DNA of 54,377 bases, taken from assembly GCA_946185805.1 (NCBI GenBank), contig CAMHKU010000007.1, positions 1 to 54,377 of the forward strand. The letters run 5' to 3'. The stretch comes from an uncultured Prevotellaceae bacterium. Its GTDB lineage: Bacteria > Bacteroidota > Bacteroidia > Bacteroidales > Bacteroidaceae. Shown here piece after piece: positions 17,495 through 26,954 of this stretch (positions are counted from its first letter, which is position 1; each line of letters opens with the position of its first letter). The notes under the pieces are model-generated. The model searched no databases, was not told the origin of the DNA, and worked only from the letters and a program-made list of their open reading frames with translations. A program made the position numbers and the translations under genes.

Positions 17495-19279
17495 ATGAAT
17501 ATTATAAAACGTATAAATACAAGGCTATTGAAATGGTCACGGCTCTGCGGTATCTTAGCCCCCCTCACCTTGGGAGGGGTTGGGGGTGGGTGTCTCCTCA
17601 CTTCCTGCGTCGACACGGTGATCTTGCCCGACAATAAGACCGTCGACGACGACTACTGGCAGAAGAAGAGCGAGGTAGAAACCCTCGTGTCGGCAGCATA
17701 TGCGCAGCTGCGCGATGCGTCGGCCATCCGCAACATGATTGTCTGGGGCGACTTCCGCTCCGACGAGCTCGTCATGACCTCGTCGCTGCCCGTGTCGGCT
17801 ACCTACCGTATTCCCTTGCAGCAGATTTATTCGCTGAACATCGAGACCGAGAACGCCTTTACCTCGTGGTATCCCTTCTACTCGGCCATCAACTACTGCA
17901 ACCTCGTGCTCGAGAAGGCCGAGGGCGTCATTGCCGCCGATCCCGACTACACCCGCGGCGACTACGACGCCAACAAGGCACAGGTGCTCGCCCTGAGGGC
18001 CTTCTGCTACTTCTACCTGACGAAGGTGTTCCACGATATTCCCGTCACGCCGCACGCCTATCTCAACAGCAGCGACGATTTGAACGTGGCACAGTCGACA
18101 CCCGACTCCGTGCTCACCATGTGTATCGCCGACCTGGAGGAGGCAGCCAAGTATGCCGTATCAGGCTCTACCTTCGGCGACTGGCGCGACCGCGGCTATC
18201 TCAATCAGGACGGTATCAACGCCATCCTGGCCGACATCTACCTCTGGCGCGGCTCCGTCAATCGCTCGGCCAGCGACTACCAGGCCTGCGTAGACTACTG
18301 CGACAAGGTGATCAAGGCCAAGAAGGAGGCCTACGAGCAGAATCCCCGCAACCGCCGTCCCGGCATGGACGACACGGAGAAGGACTACTACCTCTCTGAC
18401 TACGACGACATGTATGCCGACCTCTTCGGACAGAACGGCCAGAACGCCGACGAGAGCATCTGGGAGTTGCAGTTCCGCAACTCTAACACCACCAACACCG
18501 GCATGGACCAGATGTACTACCGTTACAACAATAGCAGTAGCAACAACTTCGGCTACCTGAAGGCTGCCTCGCTTTACGGTCAGGTAAAGTCTGACGGTAC
18601 CGGCGTGTGGAACAATGCCAACGACCAGCGCCTGTTTGAGTATTACTACGATGCCAACAATTCCAGCATCGAGCAGTTTGGCATACGTAAGTTTGTGGCT
18701 ACCACCAGCGTAGGAACTACCCATACCGCACAGAGCGGGCGTGAGGTGCGCTCGGCCATGTATCAGAACTGGATTTTCTATCGTCTCACCGACGTGATGC
18801 TGATGAAGGCCGAGGCTCTGGTGCAGCTCTACAACCTCGGTGGCAAGGCTGAGGACGATACCCGCAATGAGGAGGCTTTCAACATTGTGCAGTTTGTCAA
18901 CAACCGCGTCTACACCGAGGGCGACCTGCCTACCTACACGCTGAAGTACACCACCTATCGCGACCGCATGGAGCAGCTCGTGCTCGCCGAGCGTGCCCGT
19001 GAGCTCTGCTTCGAGGGCAAGCGATGGTTCGACCTCATGCGCTACAACTACCGCCACACTGCCCAGCCGGCTAATCTGAAGGCTCGCCTGACGGAGTCGT
19101 ACGTCAACAACAGTAATGAGTTCTTTGAACTGGCCCTGCGTAAGTATGCTGTGCAGTCGACCATGAAGAGCAAGATGCGCGACGAGCGCTATCTCTACAT
19201 GCCTATCAATCAGGACGAGGTGGAAATCAACAGCGCGCTGGTGCAGAACCCCGTCTACAAGTCGTCGGCCAAGTATTGA
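17495..19279 (+). CDS. SusD/RagB-family lipoprotein (first copy)
   Basis: 594 residues. Lipobox LLTSC; then the SusD fold with TPR-like helices (ETLVSAAYAQLRDASAIRNM, AQVLALRAFCYFYLTKVFHDIPV) and the conserved C-terminal block (ERARELCFEGKRWFDLMRYN). SusD binds glycans and lids its SusC partner. The start at 17495 is supported by the match to the leader of the gene at 21640: both begin MNI(I/V)KRI(N/D)TRL and share GILAPLTLGGVGGG. That Gly-rich stretch is the translation of the REP-like palindrome at 17572-17591, so the hydrophobic core of the signal peptide is repeat-derived. Confidence 0.96.
   Translation: MNIIKRINTRLLKWSRLCGILAPLTLGGVGGGCLLTSCVDTVILPDNKTVDDDYWQKKSEVETLVSAAYAQLRDASAIRNMIVWGDFRSDELVMTSSLPVSATYRIPLQQIYSLNIETENAFTSWYPFYSAINYCNLVLEKAEGVIAADPDYTRGDYDANKAQVLALRAFCYFYLTKVFHDIPVTPHAYLNSSDDLNVAQSTPDSVLTMCIADLEEAAKYAVSGSTFGDWRDRGYLNQDGINAILADIYLWRGSVNRSASDYQACVDYCDKVIKAKKEAYEQNPRNRRPGMDDTEKDYYLSDYDDMYADLFGQNGQNADESIWELQFRNSNTTNTGMDQMYYRYNNSSSNNFGYLKAASLYGQVKSDGTGVWNNANDQRLFEYYYDANNSSIEQFGIRKFVATTSVGTTHTAQSGREVRSAMYQNWIFYRLTDVMLMKAEALVQLYNLGGKAEDDTRNEEAFNIVQFVNNRVYTEGDLPTYTLKYTTYRDRMEQLVLAERARELCFEGKRWFDLMRYNYRHTAQPANLKARLTESYVNNSNEFFELALRKYAVQSTMKSKMRDERYLYMPINQDEVEINSALVQNPVYKSSAKY
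17572..17591 (+). repeat. REP-like palindrome half inside the SusD signal-peptide codons
   Basis: GGGAGGGGTTGGGGGTGGGT is the reverse complement of 17415-17434 apart from one change that becomes a G-U pair in RNA. It encodes LGGVGGG of the signal peptide. Part of a leader block that recurs near 21.7 kb. Confidence 0.9.
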
Positions 19280-19319
19280 TTCGGCTAATGTTTAACAAGT
19301 TCACAACAACAATACAGAT

Positions 19320-21560
19320 ATGAATAAGATGATATATAATATAGGAAAGGTGTTGGCACTGGGGTATGTCGGCGTGATGTGTATGGCATCGTGCTCCGAG
19401 GAACCCGACGGCTCCAACCTCTTCTCTACCGACGAAAAGACCATTGCCCAGCTCATTCAGGAGCGCCCGGAGCTCTCGGCCTTCTATCGCATCCTGGAGA
19501 AGGGCGGCTTCGACAAGTACATGGGCACCTATGGTGAATACACCTGCTTCGCCCCGCTCAACGAGGGTGTGAGCTCTTATCTGGACAGTCTCTACAACGA
19601 CGAGTCGTACCTTATCTCTAAGGCCAAGCTGAAGCACAACGGCATCACCGAGGATGCCGGATGGAACAGCCTTGACGTGATGGCCAAGGTGGAGTTGATG
19701 TCAGACTCGCTCTGCGACGACATCGCCCGCTTCCATCTCTCCGGCGAAGAGCATCTGCAGGTAGACCTTGATGGTAGCGGCACCACATGGACCACGATGA
19801 AGGTGGGCCGCAGCATACGCGTGGGCTCTTTTGACGAGAATGCTTATAACAAGGACTATGAGGGCTTGACGAGCCTGAACGACATCTCGGCCATCCTCGA
19901 CGGCGATATCGAAGCCACCAATGGTGTGCTGCATGTCTGCTCGAACGTCATTCCCCGCTCCGACCGCACCACTGATGACCAGCTGCGCGTGGAGGGCGAG
20001 AAAGGCCTGAAGATTTTCTATGAAGCCTTAGAAGCTACGGGATATACCGACACGCTGCTCATAGAAAAGAAGTATAATGAGGACGGCACGGCCAAGACTT
20101 ACGACATGGGTAACAACCACAACGACCGCGACGGCAACCCGCTGTACTATCCCAAGGAGTGCTTGGTGAAGTGGACAGTCTTTGCCGAGACCGACGAGGC
20201 TTTCCGTGCTGCAGGCATCAACAGTTTCGACGACTTGAAGCAGAAGTGCATAGAGTGGTACGGCAACTGTGGCGCCTGGTATGACTACATCGGTGAGAAG
20301 GGTATCAAGATCAGCACCGGCGACGACTATACCAACAAGTTCAACGTGGTGAATATGTTTGTGGCTTACCACATCCTGCGTGCCGGCATGCCTGTCGACC
20401 GCATCGTCTATGAGTATACGCCCAGCAACGCCAACTGGAACTTCTGCTTCGGCTACGAGCCGCAGGAGTATTTCGAAACCCTGTTGCCCAACACGTTGCT
20501 GAAGGTGTGGCAGACCAACCCCAAGACGACGAAGAACCTGTGGATTAACCGCTACATGACCAACAACACACTGACCTCGAAGCTCGGCACGTTTGGTATG
20601 CCCGGCGACGGTGACCACGACCTCATCTTTGCCGGTGTGCCCATCGACCGTAACAGCTCGGTGGAGACCCTTAACGGCTATATCCACCGCATCGGAGGCA
20701 TCCTGAAGTATGACCAGAATGCCAAGGACGCCCTGCACGAGCGTCTGCGCCTGGACTCCTCGACGTTCCTCTATGAGCTGATTAACAATGGCCTGCGTGG
20801 CGCTACACCTACCGAGGTGAGCACCCTCAACGGTGGCGGCGACGGTAACCGTGCGGCTTTCGAGAATACGTTCTTCGACAATATCGTATGCTACAACCCC
20901 GGCACACTGCTGCGCTTCAACGTGCAGGGTGCATGGCGTGCACATAATGCCGACCAGTTCCAGGGCTGGGACGTCTACGACTTTGCCATCAAGCTGCCCC
21001 ACGTGCCCACGGGCGACTACGAGCTGCGTATCATCTATCCCCCGATGGCGCGAGGCGGACTGATGCAGTTCTACTTGGGCAATACGCCGAAGCAGAGCGA
21101 CATGGTGGCTATCGGCATTCCCTTCGATGCCTGCGCCAACCCCTATGAGGATGCTACCATCGGTTACGAGGACCTGATTAACCGTGCTGACGACGAAACC
21201 TCTGACTGCGGCGTGGAGAGCGACCAGCGTATGCACGTGCGTGGCTATATGCGCGCTCCGGCAAGCTTCTCGCGCGGTACTTATAACACCGTGACCGACC
21301 CGCTGACGTATGATCCTTCTGACATGTATTCGGCTGCCAGCCAGATTATCGGCTCTACCAGCTGCCGCTCGGAGACTGGCTACGGCACGATGATGCTGCG
21401 CCGCGTCATCACCTCGCAGCGCTTTGAGCAGGGTAAGGACTACTGGCTGCGCATCAAGAACCTGGTGAACGATACCAACCTGGGTTGGTCGTTCGACTTC
21501 GTGGAACTGGTGCCCCTCGACATCGTCAACAGCCAGACCATGAGCGAGGACTGGTACTAA
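19320..21560 (+). CDS. Fasciclin (FAS1) lipoprotein, second of three
   Basis: 746 residues with lipobox VMCMASC (Cys26). FAS1 openings are visible at EYTCFAPLNEGVSSYL (near 72) and KWTVFAETDEAFRAAG (near 283). After these comes a beta-rich domain (about 520-746: LRFNVQGAWRAHNADQFQGW, DYELRIIYPPMARGGLMQFY, DYWLRIKNLV) that looks like a carbohydrate-binding jelly roll, though I cannot assign a CBM family. It lies 40 nt after susD and is followed by the palindrome and another FAS1 gene, so the three are co-transcribed. By position and domain make-up it is most likely a surface glycan-binding component; this is inference. Confidence 0.87.
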   Translation: MNKMIYNIGKVLALGYVGVMCMASCSEEPDGSNLFSTDEKTIAQLIQERPELSAFYRILEKGGFDKYMGTYGEYTCFAPLNEGVSSYLDSLYNDESYLISKAKLKHNGITEDAGWNSLDVMAKVELMSDSLCDDIARFHLSGEEHLQVDLDGSGTTWTTMKVGRSIRVGSFDENAYNKDYEGLTSLNDISAILDGDIEATNGVLHVCSNVIPRSDRTTDDQLRVEGEKGLKIFYEALEATGYTDTLLIEKKYNEDGTAKTYDMGNNHNDRDGNPLYYPKECLVKWTVFAETDEAFRAAGINSFDDLKQKCIEWYGNCGAWYDYIGEKGIKISTGDDYTNKFNVVNMFVAYHILRAGMPVDRIVYEYTPSNANWNFCFGYEPQEYFETLLPNTLLKVWQTNPKTTKNLWINRYMTNNTLTSKLGTFGMPGDGDHDLIFAGVPIDRNSSVETLNGYIHRIGGILKYDQNAKDALHERLRLDSSTFLYELINNGLRGATPTEVSTLNGGGDGNRAAFENTFFDNIVCYNPGTLLRFNVQGAWRAHNADQFQGWDVYDFAIKLPHVPTGDYELRIIYPPMARGGLMQFYLGNTPKQSDMVAIGIPFDACANPYEDATIGYEDLINRADDETSDCGVESDQRMHVRGYMRAPASFSRGTYNTVTDPLTYDPSDMYSAASQIIGSTSCRSETGYGTMMLRRVITSQRFEQGKDYWLRIKNLVNDTNLGWSFDFVELVPLDIVNSQTMSEDWY

Positions 21561-21562
21561 GA

Positions 21563-21593
21563 ACCCACCCCCAGCCCCTCCCAAAGGGAGGGG
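21563..21593. repeat. REP-like GC palindrome, copy 2
   Basis: The same 20-base arm as at 17415 (21563-21582), loop AAA, then GGGAGGGG (21586-21593). It begins two bases after a stop codon, exactly as copy 1 does. Confidence 0.9.
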
Positions 21594-21639
21594 AGATAAA
21601 TTAGATTAAGAACAGAATAATCTCAAAATAACAACTCAT

Positions 21640-23529
21640 ATGAATATAGTTAAACGAATAGATACAAGGCTAACAAAATGGTCGTGGCTTGTAGGTATCT
21701 TAGCCCCCCTCACCTTGGGAGGGGTCGGGGGTGGGTCTTTACTCACATCCTGCACTGACTATTCTGACTACAACACCGTGCCCACGGACGCACAGGCCGG
21801 GGCCAACCAGACGTTGTGGGAGAATATTGCCAGCGACCCGCAGCTCACGAAGTTTGCGGCACTCGCCCAGAAGTGCAAGTTCTCAGAGGCTCTCAACAGC
21901 CCACGCTTCTATACCGTCTGGGCACCCGTTGACGGCGCCTTCGACGAGGCAGAGTATAACCGCCTGCTGGCCAGCGACAGCGCTACCATCGTCAAGCAGT
22001 TTATGCAGCAGCACATCACGGAGTACAACTACCCCGTGTCGGGTGCCCTTGAGGATATGACCATCGTCTCGCTGAACCTCAAGCACCACCCCTTCACGCA
22101 GACCAGCTTCGACGAGTTCCCCTACAGTGCCGTCAACCTGCCTGCCGCCAACGGCGTGATGCACAAGATCAACGGCATGTCGGAGTTCCACTACAACCTC
22201 TATGAGAACTTTGACAACCTCGTGGACTGCGACTCCCTGAAGAACTATATCCAGAAGTACGACGAGTATTATCTCGACGTCAATGCCTCGGTTATCGGCC
22301 CGCTCGTCGATGGCAAGCAGACCTATCTCGACTCCGTGCTCAGGAAGCGTAACAACGTCATCCGCAGCATCATGCGTGCCGACCTGGAGGATGAGGACAG
22401 TACCTACATGATGATTGTGCCTAACAACAAGGCGTGGAAGGACGCTTACGACAAGATCTATCCTAACTACAAGTACATTGCCAAGATGGACTATATGGAC
22501 TTGACGAAGAAGACGGCTGCCATCACTACCAGTACTAAGGCTACAGACAACAAGGCCGACGTCGCAGCCGAGACTACCGGCGCCATCCTGCAGGACTCTA
22601 TCACCTGCCGCTACATAGTCAACAATCTGGCCTACTCGCACAGCAACTGGCATAACCTGCCGCTCTTCGGCGAGGGTACTCTCTCGGCTAAAGACACGGT
22701 GTATTCCACCTCCGGCAACATGTTGCGCAACGCCACGTCGGTCATCGACCACACCATCAGCGTCGGTGAAATGAGTAATGGTATGACGCGCACCGTCGAC
22801 TCGCTGACGTTCAGCTCGTGGGATACCTACCTGCCTCCCTTCTGCGTGACTGATCCCGTTCATGCGCTGAAGTGCAACCGCGTGACGCGTCACAACATCC
22901 CCCTGGAGAGTCTCGCCGGCCGCGACTCGCTCTTCAGCAAGGTGCCCAAGATGTTCCACCAGTGGCTCTTCCCGGCTAACTCGCAGTTCTTCAGCTATGT
23001 CGGCGTCGACAGTGCCGATGTCGACGGTACTACCGGTAAGCCTGAGTTCGGTTTCGCACTCGCTTCCATGAGGTCTAACGGTGCGCTCTCCGGCCTGGTG
23101 CGCTCGGCCACCTATCATCTCTATGTGATTACCGTGCCCGAGCAGGTGTTCAACCCCGCGGCACCCGTCAAGCCTTATTACCTGCGCTTCTATCTCAGCT
23201 GGACCGACGCCTCCAACAAGCAGCAGTTCACCGTGCTGCCCGAGGGTTCACGCTCCACGCAGGTTATCTCTACCGATGAAGGCAAGAACACCGCCACGAG
23301 CACTTTCGTGGGTGACCCCGGCCGTGTCAATGTCATCGACCTCGGCGAGTTCACCTTCCCGGCCAGCTATGTGGGCTTGGATGCCTATCCCAGCCTGCTG
23401 ATGGTTCACACACAGTCGTACACGTCGGCTGCTAACCGCCGTAAGTACGACCAGCAGATGCGTGTGGCTGGCGTGTTCTGCATTCCTAAGGAATATAACG
23501 ACAATTGGGCTAACTCTTCTAACGAATAA
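21640..23529 (+). CDS. Fasciclin (FAS1) lipoprotein, third of three
   Basis: 629 residues with lipobox LLTSC. FAS1 openings: FYTVWAPVDGAFDEAEYNRL (near 88) and STYMMIVPNNKAWKDAYDK (near 255), so two FAS1 domains. A C-terminal beta-rich part follows (YLRFYLSWTDASNKQQFTVL, VNVIDLGEFTFPASYVGLDA). The first 40 residues copy the leader of the susD gene at 17495, including the repeat-encoded LAPLTLGGVGGG. The stop codon overlaps the start of the next susC by one base (TAATG), which suggests translational coupling and that the FAS1 protein and that SusC act together. Confidence 0.88.
   Translation: MNIVKRIDTRLTKWSWLVGILAPLTLGGVGGGSLLTSCTDYSDYNTVPTDAQAGANQTLWENIASDPQLTKFAALAQKCKFSEALNSPRFYTVWAPVDGAFDEAEYNRLLASDSATIVKQFMQQHITEYNYPVSGALEDMTIVSLNLKHHPFTQTSFDEFPYSAVNLPAANGVMHKINGMSEFHYNLYENFDNLVDCDSLKNYIQKYDEYYLDVNASVIGPLVDGKQTYLDSVLRKRNNVIRSIMRADLEDEDSTYMMIVPNNKAWKDAYDKIYPNYKYIAKMDYMDLTKKTAAITTSTKATDNKADVAAETTGAILQDSITCRYIVNNLAYSHSNWHNLPLFGEGTLSAKDTVYSTSGNMLRNATSVIDHTISVGEMSNGMTRTVDSLTFSSWDTYLPPFCVTDPVHALKCNRVTRHNIPLESLAGRDSLFSKVPKMFHQWLFPANSQFFSYVGVDSADVDGTTGKPEFGFALASMRSNGALSGLVRSATYHLYVITVPEQVFNPAAPVKPYYLRFYLSWTDASNKQQFTVLPEGSRSTQVISTDEGKNTATSTFVGDPGRVNVIDLGEFTFPASYVGLDAYPSLLMVHTQSYTSAANRRKYDQQMRVAGVFCIPKEYNDNWANSSNE
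21717..21736 (+). repeat. REP-like palindrome half inside the FAS1 signal-peptide codons
   Basis: GGGAGGGGTCGGGGGTGGGT, inverted relative to 21563-21582 with two differences (one G-U, one A-C). The start codon at 21640 lies between the two arms, as in copy 1. Confidence 0.88.
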
Positions 23530-26500
23530 TGACGACGATGAAAAGTACAATCTATAACTTCCTACAGCGTCAGAGTCTCAGACTCTCACTCTGTGCCATT
23601 GCTTTGACAGCAAGTTCGGTGGCTTTCGCCCAGGATGAGTTCGACGAAGACGAGACGTCTACGACCATCAAGGCTCCCAAGCGCAAGAAGGTTGTCGACA
23701 ATAATCCCACCATCCTGGTGCAGGGCGTCGTCGTCGACGATGCCACGAAGGCGCCCGTCGCCGGTGTGCGCGTGCAGACCCTTGGCGACAACCGCTATGT
23801 GGCCATGACCGACGAGGACGGCAAGTTCACCATCAAGCTGCCCACCTTTGCCACCTCACTCTTTGTGCAGGCACCCTCGTACCTGTCGCAGCAGGTGGCC
23901 ATCAAGGCCGGCGACGACAAGCAGCTGGTGAAAATCAGCCTCTTGAGCGATGCTTTCAACGCGATGTATGAGAATGGTACCACGATTACCGCCAAGAACG
24001 GCTTTGCCTCCGACGGCAACGGCCTGACCATCGACGAGGAGATGACCGAGAAGCTCGGTGGTGACATCCGCATGAACATGCGCTCGGGCAACCTTGAGAA
24101 CGGTGCCGCCATGTTTATCCGTGGTATCAGTTCTATCAGTGCCAATGCCCAGCCGCTGGTGATTCTCGACGGCGTGGAGCTTGACATGCAGCGCGACCGT
24201 GGCTCGCTGCATCTGGGCGACATCTTTAATATGCTCAGCACCATCTCGCCCGAGGACATCGACAAGGTGACGGTATTGAAGAATGCCACCGCCCTCTATG
24301 GTGCCCGCGGTGCCAACGGCGTTATCCTCATCGACACCAAGCGCGGTCACTCTATGGCTACGCGCATCGATGCCAAGCTGGGTGTGGGCTGGACCTTCAC
24401 GCCGAAGTACCCCACGATGATGAATGCCGCACAGTATCGTAACTACGCTGTGGAGCAGCTCGGCACCATGGCCGAGGTGAAGGACCGTATCGGCTCTACC
24501 ACCGACGCCCTGCAGTTTAACTTCCTCAACGATGCCAAGGACGGTTACTACTATAATACCTATCATAACGACACCCAGTGGAGTGACTACGTCTACCGCA
24601 CGTCGCTGACCCACAACTACAGCATCAACGTGCAGGGTGGCGATGATATCGGTATGTATAACCTCTCGGTGGCCTACATCCAGACGATGAAGAACGTAGA
24701 GGGCGCGAGCTACGACCGCATTAACGTGCGCTTCAATACCGACATCTCGCTGCTGTACAACCTCAAGACGAAGTTCGACATGTCGTTCTCGCGCTCCAAC
24801 ACCAACCTCTTCGACGACGGTGTCCCTGCTGACCTCAACGCCGGCACCATCACTTCGCCGACATTCCTCGCACTCATCAAGAGTCCGGTGCTGAACCCCT
24901 ACCAGTATAACCAGAACATCAAGTCGTTTACCTCGCGCCTGGCCGATGCCGACGATCTGTACAGCACCCTGCGCAACGGCAACTACTCGCTGGCCAACCC
25001 CCTGGCACTCATGGGCAACAGTATTGGCGAGCGTAAGAACCGCAACGAGAACACCTTCTTCAACGTCACGCTGACGCCGACCTACGAGTTCAACGACAAC
25101 TGGAAGGTGACTTCACACTTCAGCTACTATCTGAACCGCAACTCGCAGGCGTACTACCGTCCTAACATCGGTCTGCCCTCGTTTGCCATCGAGAACCTGG
25201 GTACCGTCTACTCCATGACGGCCTCCATCTTCTCCAAGGAGCAGAACATCCTGAGCAACACCCATGTTGACTGGAACAAGAAGATTGGTGCACACACCAT
25301 TGCTGCCACCGGCGGCTTCCGCTTCAACTATTTCGCCTACGACAACAGCGACCTGGCCACCCAGTATTCTACCAAGCTCGAGGACGATAAGAACCCGAAA
25401 CTGGCCACGGGTAACGACGTTTACTCAACGGTGACCGGTGCCGACGACGTGTGGAAGAACATGCAGTGGTACCTCTCTGGCGACTACAACTACATGAACA
25501 AGTATTTTGCTCAGGTGTCTGTGCTGGCCGAGGGTAACAGCCGTTTCGGCTCCAATGCCGACGGCGGCGTCAAGGCTTTCGGCACGAAGTGGGCTATCTT
25601 CCCCAGCGTGCAGTTAGGCTGGGTGATGACCAACGAGAAATGGTTCCCCAAGAACCGCGGCATCAATTACCTGCGCCTCAATGTTGGCTACGACATGAGC
25701 GGTAACGACGGTATCAGCAACTACGCCGCCCGCACATCGTTCAACACCGTGCGCTATAACTACACTGAGATAGGTATGCAGCTTACCAACGTGGGTAACG
25801 AGGAAATCAAGTGGGAGACCACGGCGAAGTTCAACGCCGGCCTGCAGGCCAACTTCCTGCAGAACCGCCTGAGCGCCAAGGTTGACTACTTCCTCCACAG
25901 AACCAAGGACCTGCTGGCCCTGAAGACGTTTGAGAACCCCATCGGTGGTATCAACAACTACTGGACCAACGACGGCGAGGTGCAGAACAGCGGTTTCGAG
26001 GCTACCCTCAGCGGCAAGCCCGTCTCTGCCCGTGACTGGCACATGGAGATTGGCGCTACTGTAGGCCATTATAAGAATGAGGTGAAGAAACTGGCTAACG
26101 GCAACTATACCTCGTCTATCTACGGCGCCAACAACATTCTTACTGCTGTGGGCAATCCCGTCGGCGTGTTCTATGGCTACAAGTCGCTGGGTGTGTTCTC
26201 CACCACGGATGAAGCTAAGGCTGCTAACCTCTATATTGTCGACGAGACCGGTGCCAAGCAGTATTTCGCTGCCGGCGACATTCACTTTGCCGACTTGAAC
26301 AGCGACGGCGAGATCAACGAGGCCGACAAGGTCATCATTGGCGACCCCAATCCCGACATCTATGGTAACATCTTCCTCAACCTCAATTACAAACGCTTCA
26401 CGCTGAGCACCACGTTCAACTACAGCTTGGGCAACGACGTGTTCAATTACCAGCGCTCCATCCTCAACAGCGGTGCCACGCTCTACAATCAGCAGGTGGC

Positions 26501-26849
26501 TGAAATCGGACACTGGCGCTACGAGGGCCAGCAGACCACTCTGCCGCGGGTGAACTATGGCGACCCCATGGGCAACAACCGCTTCTCTGACCGCTGGATT
26601 GAGGACGGCTCTTACCTGCGCATGAAGAATGTGATGCTTACCTATCAGATTCCCGTTCCCGAGGCGTGGCAGTCATGGCTCCAGGGCCTTTCGGTATGGG
26701 CCGAAGGTCGCAACCTCTTCACCCTCACCAAGTACACGGGTAGCGATCCAGAGGTATCTATCAGCAACAACCAGCTCTATCAGGGTATCGATGCTGGCAA
26801 CATTGCTCAGGGACGCATCTTCTCCATGGGTGTGAAGATTAATCTCTAA
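23529..26849 (+). CDS. SusC/RagA-family TonB-dependent outer-membrane transporter (second copy)
   Basis: 1106 residues from the overlapping ATG; a start three codons later (MKSTIYNFLQRQ) is equally possible. The signal peptide ends near SSVAFAQ. An unusual acidic then basic stretch follows (DEFDEDETSTTIKAPKRKKV), then a carboxypeptidase-regulatory domain (ILVQGVVVDDATKAPVAGV), plug motifs (AAMFIRGISSISANAQPLVI, KVTVLKNATALYGARGANGV) and the barrel with SDRWIEDGSYLRMKNVMLTY near the end. It is clearly diverged from the first SusC, so the two are not a recent duplication. It is paired with the SusD at 26955 and coupled to the upstream FAS1 gene. The first SusC lacks the acidic/basic N-terminal extension. 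Confidence 0.97.
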   Translation: MTTMKSTIYNFLQRQSLRLSLCAIALTASSVAFAQDEFDEDETSTTIKAPKRKKVVDNNPTILVQGVVVDDATKAPVAGVRVQTLGDNRYVAMTDEDGKFTIKLPTFATSLFVQAPSYLSQQVAIKAGDDKQLVKISLLSDAFNAMYENGTTITAKNGFASDGNGLTIDEEMTEKLGGDIRMNMRSGNLENGAAMFIRGISSISANAQPLVILDGVELDMQRDRGSLHLGDIFNMLSTISPEDIDKVTVLKNATALYGARGANGVILIDTKRGHSMATRIDAKLGVGWTFTPKYPTMMNAAQYRNYAVEQLGTMAEVKDRIGSTTDALQFNFLNDAKDGYYYNTYHNDTQWSDYVYRTSLTHNYSINVQGGDDIGMYNLSVAYIQTMKNVEGASYDRINVRFNTDISLLYNLKTKFDMSFSRSNTNLFDDGVPADLNAGTITSPTFLALIKSPVLNPYQYNQNIKSFTSRLADADDLYSTLRNGNYSLANPLALMGNSIGERKNRNENTFFNVTLTPTYEFNDNWKVTSHFSYYLNRNSQAYYRPNIGLPSFAIENLGTVYSMTASIFSKEQNILSNTHVDWNKKIGAHTIAATGGFRFNYFAYDNSDLATQYSTKLEDDKNPKLATGNDVYSTVTGADDVWKNMQWYLSGDYNYMNKYFAQVSVLAEGNSRFGSNADGGVKAFGTKWAIFPSVQLGWVMTNEKWFPKNRGINYLRLNVGYDMSGNDGISNYAARTSFNTVRYNYTEIGMQLTNVGNEEIKWETTAKFNAGLQANFLQNRLSAKVDYFLHRTKDLLALKTFENPIGGINNYWTNDGEVQNSGFEATLSGKPVSARDWHMEIGATVGHYKNEVKKLANGNYTSSIYGANNILTAVGNPVGVFYGYKSLGVFSTTDEAKAANLYIVDETGAKQYFAAGDIHFADLNSDGEINEADKVIIGDPNPDIYGNIFLNLNYKRFTLSTTFNYSLGNDVFNYQRSILNSGATLYNQQVAEIGHWRYEGQQTTLPRVNYGDPMGNNRFSDRWIEDGSYLRMKNVMLTYQIPVPEAWQSWLQGLSVWAEGRNLFTLTKYTGSDPEVSISNNQLYQGIDAGNIAQGRIFSMGVKINL

Positions 26850-26871
26850 AGAGAATTAAGAGTTAAGAGTT

Positions 26872-26941
26872 AAGAATTAAGAGTTGTCGCTTCGCGATTA
26901 CGAATTAAGAATTAAGAGTTATTGCTTCGCGATTACGAATT
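26872..26941. repeat. Two tandem 35-bp intergenic repeats
   Basis: AAGAATTAAGAGTT followed by GTCGCTTCGCGATTACG or ATTGCTTCGCGATTACG, twice in a row, preceded by further AAGAGTTAAGAGTT phrases from 26850. TCGCGA and its flanks form a small dyad in each unit. This is low-complexity DNA between susC and susD. Confidence 0.85.
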
Positions 26942-26954
26942 AAGATTTATAATT

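Noticed and set aside
20028..21584. 518-codon minus-strand open frame opposite a FAS1 gene
   Set aside because: Val/His/Gly-rich composition typical of antisense of Asp/Tyr-rich coding DNA; the plus-strand frame carries lipobox and FAS1 motifs.
26922..26954. Longer N-terminus for the second SusD
   Set aside because: It lies in the tandem 35-bp repeat and adds charged residues before the signal peptide.
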